A DNA stretch of 36,410 bases from Nocardioides sp. (GTDB lineage: Bacteria; Actinomycetota; Actinomycetes; Propionibacteriales; Nocardioidaceae), in the NCBI RefSeq assembly GCF_024509035.1, contig NZ_JANINT010000132.1, positions 1-36,410 on the forward strand, written 5' to 3'. The first letter of the stretch is position 1. Every line of letters starts with the position of its first letter. The position numbers and the translations under genes are program-made. Positions 23,277 through 31,232 of this stretch are shown here, piece by piece. The notes under the pieces are model-generated. The model ran no database searches. It had not been told where the DNA came from and was given only the letters and a program-made list of their open reading frames with translations.

Positions 23277-24116
23277 TCAGCCCTTGACCGCACCCTGCAG
23301 TCCACCGACGATGCGTCGCTGCATCGTCAGGAACAGCAGGAGGGCCGGGATCATCGCCAGCGTGGTGAAGGCGAGGACGCCGGCAGTGTCGGCGGAGTGT
23401 TCGGTCGAGTAGTCCGCGACGCCGAGCGGAAGAGTACGCATGTCCTCCTGCAGCAGCAGCAGCGGCAGCAGGTAGGCGTTCCACGAGCCGACGAAGGCGA
23501 GCACACCGGTCGTGATCAGGCCCGGCACGGACAGCGGAAGCGCCAGCCACCGGAAGATCCCGACGCGGGACGCGCCGTCGATGAGCGCGGCCTCCTCGAG
23601 CTCCTTGGGGATCGCCATCAGGAACGGTCGCAGGATCACCACGGTGATGGGCAGTGCGAACGCCGCCTGCGGAAGCGCGACACCCCACCAGCTGTTGCCC
23701 ATGTGGAGGTCCCGGGTGACCAGGATGAACAGCGGGATGATCGCCACGGCAGCCGGGAACAGCAGGCCGAGGACGAACACCATGAACAGCGGCTCGCGCA
23801 GCTTGAACTGGTAGCGCGCGAGCGGGTACGCCGCCATCACGCCGAACAGCACCGCGACCACGGTCGTGATCAGCGCGATCACCGTCGAGTTCATCGCGTA
23901 GCGCCAGAAGTCCGGGTTGCTGATGACTCCCGAGTAGTTCTTCCACACCCAGGGGTCGGGCAGGCCGGCGGGGTCACGTGCCAGCTGCTCGTTGCTGCGG
24001 AACCCGCCGAGGGCGCCGTAGAGAACGGGCCCCACGGTCAGCGCGACCGCCGCGAGTGCGAGGAAGTAGACCAGAGGACTGCCGCCCCCGAACTCCTTCT
24101 TGCGCCGCGATGCCAT
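23277..24116 (-). CDS. Sugar ABC transporter permease (MalG-like)
   Basis: 279-residue CUT1-type permease with six predicted membrane helices. The cytoplasmic EAA loop that contacts the ATPase is seen as ELEEAALIDGASRVGIFRWL with ALPLSVPG following (about residues 183-212). It pairs with the MalF-like gene two bases upstream to form the channel for the oligosaccharide bound by the lipoprotein. The ATG at 24116 is preferred, with GAGG 8 bases upstream; GTG at 24125 is possible and would add three residues. It is the third gene of the six-gene operon and no ATPase gene accompanies it. Confidence 0.92.
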   Translation of the reverse strand: MASRRKKEFGGGSPLVYFLALAAVALTVGPVLYGALGGFRSNEQLARDPAGLPDPWVWKNYSGVISNPDFWRYAMNSTVIALITTVVAVLFGVMAAYPLARYQFKLREPLFMVFVLGLLFPAAVAIIPLFILVTRDLHMGNSWWGVALPQAAFALPITVVILRPFLMAIPKELEEAALIDGASRVGIFRWLALPLSVPGLITTGVLAFVGSWNAYLLPLLLLQEDMRTLPLGVADYSTEHSADTAGVLAFTTLAMIPALLLFLTMQRRIVGGLQGAVKG

Positions 24117-24126
24117 GTCCTTCACC

Positions 24127-25101
24127 TCACCCTTCGGTCTGGGTGTCGCGCCGGAGCACGAACGTCTGGTAGGCCAGCGCCATCACGAATCCGATGACGA
24201 ACAGCACCACCGACGCCGCCCCAGCGATGCCGTAGTTGTAGCGCCCGGTGCCTTGGTTGATCAGGTAGGTGGCCATCGTCGTCGTGGCGTTCGCGGGACC
24301 GCCGCCCGTCAGGATCCACACCATGTCGAAGAGCTGGATCGACCCGATCATCGACAAGAACGCCCAGGTCCGGATCGTCGGGCCGAGCAGCGGGATCGCG
24401 ATGCGTCGCTGGGTCTGCCACCAGGTGGCACCGTCGAGCTGGGCGGCCTCGTAGAGCTCGTCCGGCACGCCCTGCAGGCCCGCCATGAACAGCAGGATCG
24501 CGAGGCCGAGGTACTTCCAGGTGAGGACCACGAACACGGTCCACAACGCGAGGTCCGGCGTGCCGAGGAAGCCCTGCTCGGGTGGTGTCAGACCGATCCC
24601 CGAGATGATCCCGTCCACCACACCGGACTCGGGCTGGAGCAGCTGGAACCAGACCACACCCGCGATCACCTCGGCCAGGACGTACGGCACGAAGACGACC
24701 GTGCGGAGCACGCCGCGGAACCGGATCTTGCGGTTGAGCAACAGCGCCACCGCCAGCCCGAGCGGCAGCTGCACGAGGATGGACAGGATCACGATCGTGA
24801 AGTTGTGCATGATCGCGTCGGTGAAGACCTGGTCGTGCAGGACGCGGTCGTAGTTGCGCCACCCCACGAAGTCGTCCATCGGGCCGAAGCCCTTCCAACG
24901 GTAGAACGACATCCGCACCGCGGAGGCGATCGGCCAGACGACGAAGACCGCCATCAGGGTCAACGCCGGCGTCACGAAGAGCGCGATCTCCAGGCGTTGC
25001 CGCCAGGGCCCTTCCTGCCGGGGGGTCACCCGGCGCGCTGTCGCGCGCCGGGTGACCTCCGCGTGCGCGGGTGCCGCAGACACGGCGCCCTCGTTTGCCA
25101 C
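24127..25101 (-). CDS. Sugar ABC transporter permease (MalF-like)
   Basis: 324-residue CUT1-type permease. A cytosolic basic N-terminus (about 1-38) precedes six predicted membrane helices beginning at LEIALFVTPALTLMAVFVVW. The ATPase-contacting EAA loop is DELYEAAQLDGATWWQTQRR with IAIPLLGP (about 216-244). It follows the lipoprotein gene by 7 bases and is followed by its partner permease, so the three form a BxlEFG-like importer. The GTG start at 25101 is the first in frame after the lipoprotein gene. The presumed substrate is a beta-1,4-xylo-oligosaccharide from the enzymes encoded around it. Confidence 0.92.
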   Translation of the reverse strand: MANEGAVSAAPAHAEVTRRATARRVTPRQEGPWRQRLEIALFVTPALTLMAVFVVWPIASAVRMSFYRWKGFGPMDDFVGWRNYDRVLHDQVFTDAIMHNFTIVILSILVQLPLGLAVALLLNRKIRFRGVLRTVVFVPYVLAEVIAGVVWFQLLQPESGVVDGIISGIGLTPPEQGFLGTPDLALWTVFVVLTWKYLGLAILLFMAGLQGVPDELYEAAQLDGATWWQTQRRIAIPLLGPTIRTWAFLSMIGSIQLFDMVWILTGGGPANATTTMATYLINQGTGRYNYGIAGAASVVLFVIGFVMALAYQTFVLRRDTQTEG

Positions 25102-25108
25102 AGTCAGC

Positions 25109-26410
25109 TCACTTCGCCTCGTCGGCTGCCGTCTGGGTGGCGTCCACGACGTCCTGCGGCGAAGCCTTGCCGGCGAACAGCAGCGCGATCTCGTCGTTCA
25201 TCGCCCCACCCACGGACTGGCCGAAGGCGGTGTCGAAGTACAGCTGGATGAACGGCGCCGCGTCGCGGACCTCGAGCAGGCCGGCCAGGGCCGGGTCCTT
25301 GACGGAGCCGGACGCCGCCGGGTTGGTCGGCAGACCCATGTCGTTCTCGGCGAAGCCGATCTGGACCTCGTCGGAGAGCAGGTACTTCACGAGGTCGACG
25401 GCCTGGTCGGGCGCGCCCTCGGACACGGCCCACGCGTCGCCACCACCGAGCTGTGCTGCGGGGTCACCCGCGCCACCCTCGACGGCCGGGAACGGGAACC
25501 AGGCGGTCTTGTCGCCCAGGCCCTTGCCGTCATCGGTCAGGCCCTGCATGACACCGGGCTCCCAGTGGCCCTGCATCTCCATGGCCACCTTGCCCGTGGC
25601 GAGCAGGCCGGACGCGGAGGTCGCGCCCTCCTGCGCCGGGGTGCTCAGGAAGCCGGGGTTGAACGGCTCGGTCTTGAGCAGGTCCTCGACGACCTCGCCG
25701 GCCTTGACGAAGCACGGGTCGCTGAAGTCGAGGCTCGTGACGGCGCCCTTCAGGACGTCCTCGGAGCACGAGCGCAGCGCGGTGTAGTACCAGTAGTGCG
25801 CGGCCGGCCACTTGTCGCCCGCACCCACCGAGATCGGGGTGATGTCGGCAGCCTTGAGCTTGGCGATGACGTCGTAGAGCTCGGTCATCGTGGTCGGGGG
25901 CGCGGTGATGCCGGCCTTCTCGAACAGGTCGGTGTTGTACCAGAAGCCCACGACGCCCATCGAGAACGGGAGAGCGTAGGTCTTGCCGTCGTTCTGCCAG
26001 CCGGCGACGGAGCCGCCGATCTTCGCGATCTCGTCAGCAGCGTCGTCGGAGATGTCGCGGACCAGCCCGGCCTCGACGTGGTCGGCGAGCTCGCCGCCGC
26101 CACGCTCCATGTAGATGTCGGGCATGTCACCGCTCTGGAAGGCGGCGGCGAGCTTGTCGACCATGTCCTCGTGGGCCATGGCGGTGATCTCGACCTTCAC
26201 GCCCGGGTTGTCGGCCTCGAAGTCCTTGGCCACCTGCTCGTAGTAGCCCTTACCGGGCTCGTTGTTCGAGTTGTGCCACCACGTGATCGTGGTGTCACCA
26301 CCCTTGCTCGACGAGTCACCCCCGTCGCTGTCGCTGCCACACGCCGACGCGAACATCAACGCGCCGGCACAGAGCGCAGCAACCGCTGCGCTACGAGTCT
26401 TCCGCCTCAT
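25109..26410 (-). CDS. Sugar-binding lipoprotein of ABC importer
   Basis: 433-residue extracellular solute-binding protein (SBP family 1). A lipoprotein signal peptide ends in FASAC, with lipidated Cys24 and a following Gly/Ser/Asp linker (to about 38). The domain then starts TTITWWHNSNNEPGKGYYEQ, typical of CUT1 oligosaccharide binders, and contains the conserved ATGKVAMEMQGHWEPG segment. It captures the imported oligosaccharide at the outer face of the membrane. It is the first gene of the operon; GGAAGG lies 7 bases before the ATG at 26410, with a 50-base leader from the predicted promoter. Divergent GH10, GH3 and CE7 genes suggest a xylo-oligosaccharide ligand, similar in design to BxlE of Streptomyces. 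Confidence 0.93.
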   Translation of the reverse strand: MRRKTRSAAVAALCAGALMFASACGSDSDGGDSSSKGGDTTITWWHNSNNEPGKGYYEQVAKDFEADNPGVKVEITAMAHEDMVDKLAAAFQSGDMPDIYMERGGGELADHVEAGLVRDISDDAADEIAKIGGSVAGWQNDGKTYALPFSMGVVGFWYNTDLFEKAGITAPPTTMTELYDVIAKLKAADITPISVGAGDKWPAAHYWYYTALRSCSEDVLKGAVTSLDFSDPCFVKAGEVVEDLLKTEPFNPGFLSTPAQEGATSASGLLATGKVAMEMQGHWEPGVMQGLTDDGKGLGDKTAWFPFPAVEGGAGDPAAQLGGGDAWAVSEGAPDQAVDLVKYLLSDEVQIGFAENDMGLPTNPAASGSVKDPALAGLLEVRDAAPFIQLYFDTAFGQSVGGAMNDEIALLFAGKASPQDVVDATQTAADEAK

Positions 26411-26465
26411 TGGGAACCCTTCCGTTTGCCCACGGCCTCTGTGGGACGTCCGTCACACACAACGC

Positions 26466-26494
26466 AACCTCCCACTACCCCTTGCGCATGTCAA
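26466..26494 (-). promoter_or_regulatory. Predicted promoter of the xylan operon
   Basis: On the minus strand a perfect -35 TTGACA (26494-26489) is followed after 17 bases by GAGGTT (26471-26466), a modest -10. The -35 abuts and overlaps by two bases the 20-bp palindrome at 26493-26512, so a repressor there would block RNA polymerase. The message would start near 26458, about 48 bases before the lipoprotein start codon. Confidence 0.55.
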
Positions 26495-27789
26495 TCGTTA
26501 TCGATAACGATTTCGACGTGATCACGCTCTCGTCCTCCCACCGCTCCCACTCCACGGTCGTCACGCTGCGCGGCCCCGACGGCGCCCCGCTCGCGGACGC
26601 CGACGTCATGGTCCGGCAGGTCCGCCACGCGTTCGCCTTCGGCAACATCGGCTTCGACTTCGTCGACCTCGCGGCCGCACAGGTGGGCATCGCAGCCGAC
26701 GGGCCGCACGTCTTCGGCGGTGCCGACCGCGAGTCCGCCGAGCGGCTGGTCGAGCTGTGGCTCGACGTGTTCAACACCGCCACCCTCCCGTTCTACTGGG
26801 CCGGCTTCGAGCCCGCGGAGGGCCGGCCCGACACCGAGCGGTTGCTCGCGGCGGCCCGGTGGTTCCGCGAGCGCGGCGTCTCCCTCAAGGGCCACCCGCT
26901 CGTGTGGCACACGCTGGCCCCCGGCTGGCTGCGCGACCGCCCGGACGACGAGGTCGAGTCAGTCGTCCGAGCGCGGGTCCGACGCGAGGTGGGGGCGTTC
27001 GCGGGCCTCATCGACACCTGGGACGCGATCAACGAGGTCGTGATCATGCCGGTGTTCGACAACGAGGAGCGCCAGAACGCCGTGACCCGGCTGTGCCGGC
27101 GGATCGGCCGGATCCCCACGGTCCGACTGGCCTTCGAGGAAGCACGAGGCGTCGGCGCCGGAGTGCGGCTCGTGCTCAATGACTTCGACATGTCCACCGC
27201 CTACGAGTGTCTCATCGAGGGCGTGCTCGAGGCGGGCATCCAGGTGGACGCGATCGGCCTCCAGAGCCACATGCACCAGGGCTACTGGGGCGAGGAGCGG
27301 ACCTGGGCCACCCTCGAGCGGTTCGCGCGCTACGGGCTGCCGCTGCAGATGACCGAGACCACGCTGCTCTCCGGTGACCTCATGCCGCCGGAGATCGAGG
27401 ACCTCAACGACTTCCAGCCCTCGTCGTGGCCCTCCACCCCCGAGGGCGAGGAGCGACAGGCCGACGAGGTGGTCCGCCACTACCGCACCCTGCTGGCCCA
27501 CCCGGCCGTCGAGGCGGTCAACTACTGGGGGATCACCGACCGGGGTGCCTGGCTCGGCGCGCCGGCCGGGCTGGTGCGCGCCGACGGCACGCCGAAGCCG
27601 GCGTACGACGCCTTGCGTGCGCTGGTCAAGGACGAGTGGTGGCTCTCCCCCACCCCGATGCGCACCGACGGGGCGGGGCGGATCACGGTCGAGGGCTGGT
27701 GGGGCGACTACGCCGTGGACAGCGGCGCCTCGACCGCGACCTTCGCCCTCGAGCGCGACACGCCGTTGGTGCAGGCCACGCTGGCATAG
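26488..27789 (+). CDS. GH10 endo-beta-1,4-xylanase (cytosolic)
   Basis: 433 residues. An N-terminal beta-rich segment (about 20-55) precedes the GH10 TIM barrel (about 75-390). Catalytic residues are Glu183 (acid/base, in TWDAINEVV) and Glu290 (nucleophile, in LQMTETTLL); the GHPLVWH motif (135-141) is also present. About 35 residues after the barrel (LSPTPMRTDGAGRITVEGWW) form a small beta-rich tail. No signal peptide is seen, so it probably acts on imported xylo-oligosaccharides. The start is uncertain: ATG 26488 has no ribosome site and the probable operator falls inside codons 2-9, whereas GTG 26518 would start just after it. The gene diverges from the importer operon. Confidence 0.88.
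   Translation: MSIVIDNDFDVITLSSSHRSHSTVVTLRGPDGAPLADADVMVRQVRHAFAFGNIGFDFVDLAAAQVGIAADGPHVFGGADRESAERLVELWLDVFNTATLPFYWAGFEPAEGRPDTERLLAAARWFRERGVSLKGHPLVWHTLAPGWLRDRPDDEVESVVRARVRREVGAFAGLIDTWDAINEVVIMPVFDNEERQNAVTRLCRRIGRIPTVRLAFEEARGVGAGVRLVLNDFDMSTAYECLIEGVLEAGIQVDAIGLQSHMHQGYWGEERTWATLERFARYGLPLQMTETTLLSGDLMPPEIEDLNDFQPSSWPSTPEGEERQADEVVRHYRTLLAHPAVEAVNYWGITDRGAWLGAPAGLVRADGTPKPAYDALRALVKDEWWLSPTPMRTDGAGRITVEGWWGDYAVDSGASTATFALERDTPLVQATLA
26493..26512. promoter_or_regulatory. Probable LacI-family operator (20-bp perfect palindrome)
   Basis: AATCGTTATCGATAACGATT is a perfect palindrome with a central CG-containing core, the form of LacI-family sites. It lies between the divergent lipoprotein and GH10 genes, overlapping the -35 box of the former and codons 2-9 of the latter. 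I found no second copy in the window. The cognate regulator is probably the lacI gene in the same operon; that assignment is inferred. Confidence 0.8.
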
Positions 27790-27792
27790 GGC

Positions 27793-29421
27793 TCAGCCGA
27801 CGGCGCGGTCCCCGGTCCAGTACTGCGCGCGGAGGGCCTTCTTGTCGGGCTTGCCCAGCGCCGTGAGCGGCAGCGCGTCGGCGACGATGACCTGCTTGGG
27901 TGCCTGCACGGAGCCCTTGCGCTCCTTGACCATGTCCTGGATCTCGGTCGTCATCCGCGCGATCGACTCCTCGTCGCGCGCGGCGTCGGAGCGGAGCACG
28001 ACGATCGCGGTCACGGCCTCCCCGAACTTCTCGTGAGGGGTGCCGATCACCCCGACCTGGGCGACGGCCGGGTGCGCAGCGACGACGTCCTCGACCTCGC
28101 GCGGGAAGACGTTGAAGCCACCGGTGACGATCATGTCCTTGGTGCGGTCGACGATGTACCAGAACCCGTCCTCGTCCTCGCGCGCAACGTCACCGGTGTG
28201 CATCCAGCCGTCGCGGAAGGTCTCGGCGGTCTCGTCGGGACGGTTCCAGTAGCCGCCGGCCAGCAGCGGCCCGGCGACGCAGATCTCCCCCGGCTCACCG
28301 ACCGGCACCGGCGTACCGTCCTCGCCGAGCAGCGCCGTGCGGATGAACGCCGAGGGCCGCCCGCAGGAGGCGAGCCGGCGCTCGTCGCCCCCCTCCCTCA
28401 ACGCCGCAGCGTGGTCGTCCTTGGCCAGGTAGGTGATCGCCATCGGCGCCTCGGACTGCCCGTAGTACTGCGCGAAGATCGGCCCGAACCGGTCGATGGC
28501 CTCCTTCAGCCGCACCGGGTTGATCGCGGAGGCGCCGTAGTAGACCGTCTCGAGGGAGGAGAGGTCCCGGGTCTGCGAGTCCGGGTGATCCATGAGCGCG
28601 TAGAGCATCGAGGGCACCAGCATCGTGGCGGTGATGCGCTGCTCCTCGATCGTGCGCAGCACCTCGGCCGGGTCGAACTTCGCGAGCACGTAGAGGCACC
28701 CGCCCTTGAGGACGGTCGGCACGAAGAACGCCGCGCCGGCGTGCGAGAGCGGTGTGCACATGAGGAACCGCGGGGACTCGGGCCACTCCCACTCGGCCAT
28801 CTGGATCTGCGTCATCGTGTGCATCTGGCGGGAGGTGCCGATCACGCCCTTGGGCTTGCCGGTCGTGCCCCCGGTGTAGGTGATCGACACGATGTGGTCG
28901 GGCTCCAGCGTCACCGCCTCGAGCGGCACCGGGTCGAAGGACGCCGCGGCCGCGTTGAGGTCGGACCCGACGTGGCTGAGCTCCTCGGGCACGGGACCGA
29001 TCGTGAGGACCTTCTCGAGCTTGGGGCAGCGCTCGAGCAGCCCCAGCGCGCGCTCGACGAACATCGGCACCGGGTCGATGGTGATCGCGGTGATCTCGGC
29101 GTCGTTGATGACGTAGGCGTGGTCCTCGAGCGAGCCGAGCGGGTGGAGTGACGTACGCCGGTATCCCTGGGTCTGCCCGGCACCGAGGATGAAGAGCACC
29201 TCGGGCCGGTTGAGCGCGAGCAGCGCACCGGCGGTGCCGCGGCCGGCGCCGAGCGACTCGTACGCCTGCACGTACTGGCTGATCCGCTCGGCGGTCTCCC
29301 CGCCGGTGAGCGTGGTGTCCCCCAGGTGCATGACCGGCTGCCGCCGGTGCCGCTTGAGGGCGGCCACCATCAGGTGGCCGTTGTGGGTCCCGACTCGCAT
29401 GGCGTGGGTGTCGTCGCGCAT
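27793..29421 (-). CDS. fadD8: Acyl-CoA synthetase, FadD8-like
   Basis: 542-residue ANL-superfamily ligase that forms an acyl-adenylate and then an acyl-CoA. The P-loop is YTGGTTGKPKG, followed by VIGTSRQMHT. YYGASAINPVRLKEAIDRF, YYGQSEAPMAITYLAKDD and GWMHTGDVAREDEDGFWYIV (the adenylate-binding core) follow; the catalytic lysine is in LTALGKPDKKALRA near the C-terminus. Length and the NGHLMVAALKRH start resemble M. tuberculosis FadD8; the acyl substrate is unknown. A perfect KstR-like box lies 11 bases upstream, which places it in the steroid regulon. ATG 29421 fits the leaderless spacing; a later ATG at 29400 is possible. The gene ends three bases from the convergent GH10 gene. Confidence 0.87.
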   Translation of the reverse strand: MRDDTHAMRVGTHNGHLMVAALKRHRRQPVMHLGDTTLTGGETAERISQYVQAYESLGAGRGTAGALLALNRPEVLFILGAGQTQGYRRTSLHPLGSLEDHAYVINDAEITAITIDPVPMFVERALGLLERCPKLEKVLTIGPVPEELSHVGSDLNAAAASFDPVPLEAVTLEPDHIVSITYTGGTTGKPKGVIGTSRQMHTMTQIQMAEWEWPESPRFLMCTPLSHAGAAFFVPTVLKGGCLYVLAKFDPAEVLRTIEEQRITATMLVPSMLYALMDHPDSQTRDLSSLETVYYGASAINPVRLKEAIDRFGPIFAQYYGQSEAPMAITYLAKDDHAAALREGGDERRLASCGRPSAFIRTALLGEDGTPVPVGEPGEICVAGPLLAGGYWNRPDETAETFRDGWMHTGDVAREDEDGFWYIVDRTKDMIVTGGFNVFPREVEDVVAAHPAVAQVGVIGTPHEKFGEAVTAIVVLRSDAARDEESIARMTTEIQDMVKERKGSVQAPKQVIVADALPLTALGKPDKKALRAQYWTGDRAVG

Positions 29422-29428
29422 GGGCCCG

Positions 29429-29447
29429 AGACTAGAACGTGTTCTAG
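29429..29447 (-). promoter_or_regulatory. KstR-like operator with overlapping -10 (fadD8-like gene)
   Basis: TAGAACGTGTTCTA (29433-29446) matches TNNAACNNGTTNNA exactly; the flanking C and G extend the dyad to 16 bp (29432-29447). On the minus strand the last TA of the box begins the -10 hexamer TAGTCT (29434-29429), which lies 7 bases before the ATG at 29421. The sequence GAGACTAGAAC is shared with the fadD19 promoter, suggesting one design. Confidence 0.8.
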
Positions 29448-29521
29448 CTTCGGGCAATCCTCGGTCCGACCCGGGCCGTTCGCCACTGGCGCTCCTGGCC
29501 GGTCAGCGGTTTGCTGGCGCC

Positions 29522-30426
29522 ATGGGCGTGGTCGTGGTCGATCACCTGCACAAGTCCTACCGCCGGACCGTGGCCGTCGACGACGTCTCGTTCGAGGTCG
29601 AGGCGGGTGAGATCTTCGGGATCCTCGGGCCGAACGGCGCGGGCAAGACGACGACGGTCGAGTGTGCCCAGGGCCTGCGCCGCCCCGACTCCGGGACGAT
29701 CCGGGTCCTCGGGCTCGACCCGGCGACCCAGGGCGGGCAGCTGCGCCAGCGCGTGGGCTCGCAGCTGCAGGCCTCCTCGCTGCCGGGCCGGCTGAGGGTC
29801 GCGGAGGCCATCCGGCTCTTCGCCGCCTTCGCGGACCACCCGGTCGGCCGCGACGAGCTCCTGCGGCGCTGGCGCCTGGAGGTCAGCGTGGCCAGAGCTT
29901 CGACAGCCTCCCGGGTGGCCAGCGCCAGCGCCTGTTCATCGCGCTCGCCTTCGTGAACTCGCCCGAGCTGGTGTTCCTCGACGAGCTGACCCAGGGGCTC
30001 AACCCGCAGGCGCGGCGTGCGACGTGGGACCTGATCCGCGAGATCCGCGAGGGCGGTACGACGGTCGTGCTGGTGACGCACTTCATGGACGAGGCCGAGC
30101 ACCTGTGCGACCGGGTGGCGGTGGTGGACGGCGGACGGGTGGTGGCGGTCGACACCCCCCAGGGGCTCATCGACGGCCTGGGACTGCCCTCGATCGTCCG
30201 GTTCACCGCGAGCGGGCAGGAGCTGGACTGGCTGGCGAACGTCCCCGGGGTCGGCTCGATGTCGTGGCGTGGCGACACCGTCGAGGTCCGGGGCACCGGT
30301 CCGCTGCTGGCCCTGGTCGCCGCCGAGCTCGTGGCGCGCGGCATCAGGCCGCTCGACCTCCGGGTGGACCGCCCCACGGTCGAGGACGCGTTCCTCGCCC
30401 TCACCGGCCGAGAGCTGCGGGAGTGA
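29522..30426 (+). pseudogene. ABC transporter ATPase, frameshifted
   Basis: Reading from ATG 29522, the first part contains a normal Walker A (GILGPNGAGKTT, about residues 35-46) and runs to about 29881. The rest of the protein, from QRGQSFDSLPGGQRQRLFIA through Walker B LVFLDEL and the HFMDEAEH switch to the stop at 30426, continues in the -1 frame. A single base is missing near 29881-29883 compared with a continuous gene. The signature is LPGGQ rather than LSGGQ. The intact protein would be about 301 residues, a drug- or ABC-2-type exporter ATPase, and the permease gene follows. It is either a recent frameshift or a sequence error; I see no slippery site for programmed shifting. Confidence 0.85.
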
Positions 30427-30431
30427 TCGCG

Positions 30432-31196
30432 ATGCGCGGCTACCTGACGATGACGAGCACCGAGCTCCGACTGCTCCTCCGCGAGCCCTTCTCCGTGGTG
30501 TTCGTGCTGGTCTTCCCGCTGATGATGATGCTGCTGCTCGCGGCCGTCTTCGGCAGCGACGAGGCCGACGCCCGCGACATGGAGAACGGCATGCTCGTGT
30601 GGCGTGGAGCGACCCCCGCGACGTACTACACGGCCGCGTCCGTGGCTGCGATCATCGCTGCGCTCGGGCTGATGACCCTGCCCATCACCCTGGCCGGCTA
30701 CCGCGAGCGGGGCATCCTGCGCCGCTTCCGCGCGTCGTCCGTCTCGAAGACGGCGCTCGTGTGCTCGCAGCTCACGATCGCCCTGCTGACGTTCGGAGCC
30801 GGTGCCGTCGTGATGGCCGTCGTCGCCCGGATCGCCTACGGCACGAAGCTGCCCGAGGACGTGCTCGGTGTCGTCGTCGCGCTGCTGGTGGGGACCGCCG
30901 CGTTCGGCGCGATCGGTCTCCTGCTGGCGAGCGTCCTGCGGACGAGTCGCTCGGCCCAGGGGATCGGACTCCTGCTGTTCTTCGCGCTCTGGCTCATCTC
31001 CGGGACCTCGCCACCCCGGGCGGTCCTGCCCGCCGGGCTGCGCGAGGTCGGCGCCGCACTGCCACTCGGTCCGTTGGTCGACGCGCTGCAGGACCCGTGG
31101 TTCGGCTTCGGCTGGAACGGGACCGGCCTCGCCGTGCTCGCGGCGTACGCCGTCGCCGCGGCGATCCCTGCGCTCTGGCTCTTCCGCTGGGACTGA
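30432..31196 (+). CDS. ABC-2-type exporter permease
   Basis: 254-residue membrane protein of the ABC-2 transporter family with six predicted helices. The first is LREPFSVVFVLVFPLMMMLL (about 14-33); a soluble extracytoplasmic loop (about 40-65) follows. The central ERGILRRFRASSVSKTALVC loop (about 96-115) is typical of ABC-2 drug or daunorubicin-type exporters. The ATG at 30432 has GGGAG 8 bases upstream; a GTG at 30423 overlaps the ATPase stop codon (GTGA) and is the alternative. The frame is intact, but the partner ATPase is frameshifted, so the exporter may be inactive unless another ATPase serves it. The substrate is unknown. Confidence 0.88.
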   Translation: MRGYLTMTSTELRLLLREPFSVVFVLVFPLMMMLLLAAVFGSDEADARDMENGMLVWRGATPATYYTAASVAAIIAALGLMTLPITLAGYRERGILRRFRASSVSKTALVCSQLTIALLTFGAGAVVMAVVARIAYGTKLPEDVLGVVVALLVGTAAFGAIGLLLASVLRTSRSAQGIGLLLFFALWLISGTSPPRAVLPAGLREVGAALPLGPLVDALQDPWFGFGWNGTGLAVLAAYAVAAAIPALWLFRWD

Positions 31197-31232
31197 CGCG
31201 GCCCGGCGAGCGGGCGGCGCAGGGTCCGAGGG

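Noticed and set aside
18929-27789. Recent horizontal transfer of the xylan locus shown by base composition
   Set aside because: By eye the GC content and codon style match the flanks; no integrase, tRNA or direct repeat marks a boundary. The insertion idea rests on gene order only.
29860-29930. Programmed ribosomal frameshift in the ABC ATPase gene
   Set aside because: A -1 shift would restore the protein, but there is no X-XXY-YYZ slippery heptamer or obvious downstream structure at the junction. A lost base is simpler.
31197-31232. Terminator between the exporter permease and the EEP gene
   Set aside because: Only a 5-bp GCCCG/CGGGC stem is visible between the convergent genes, too weak to call.
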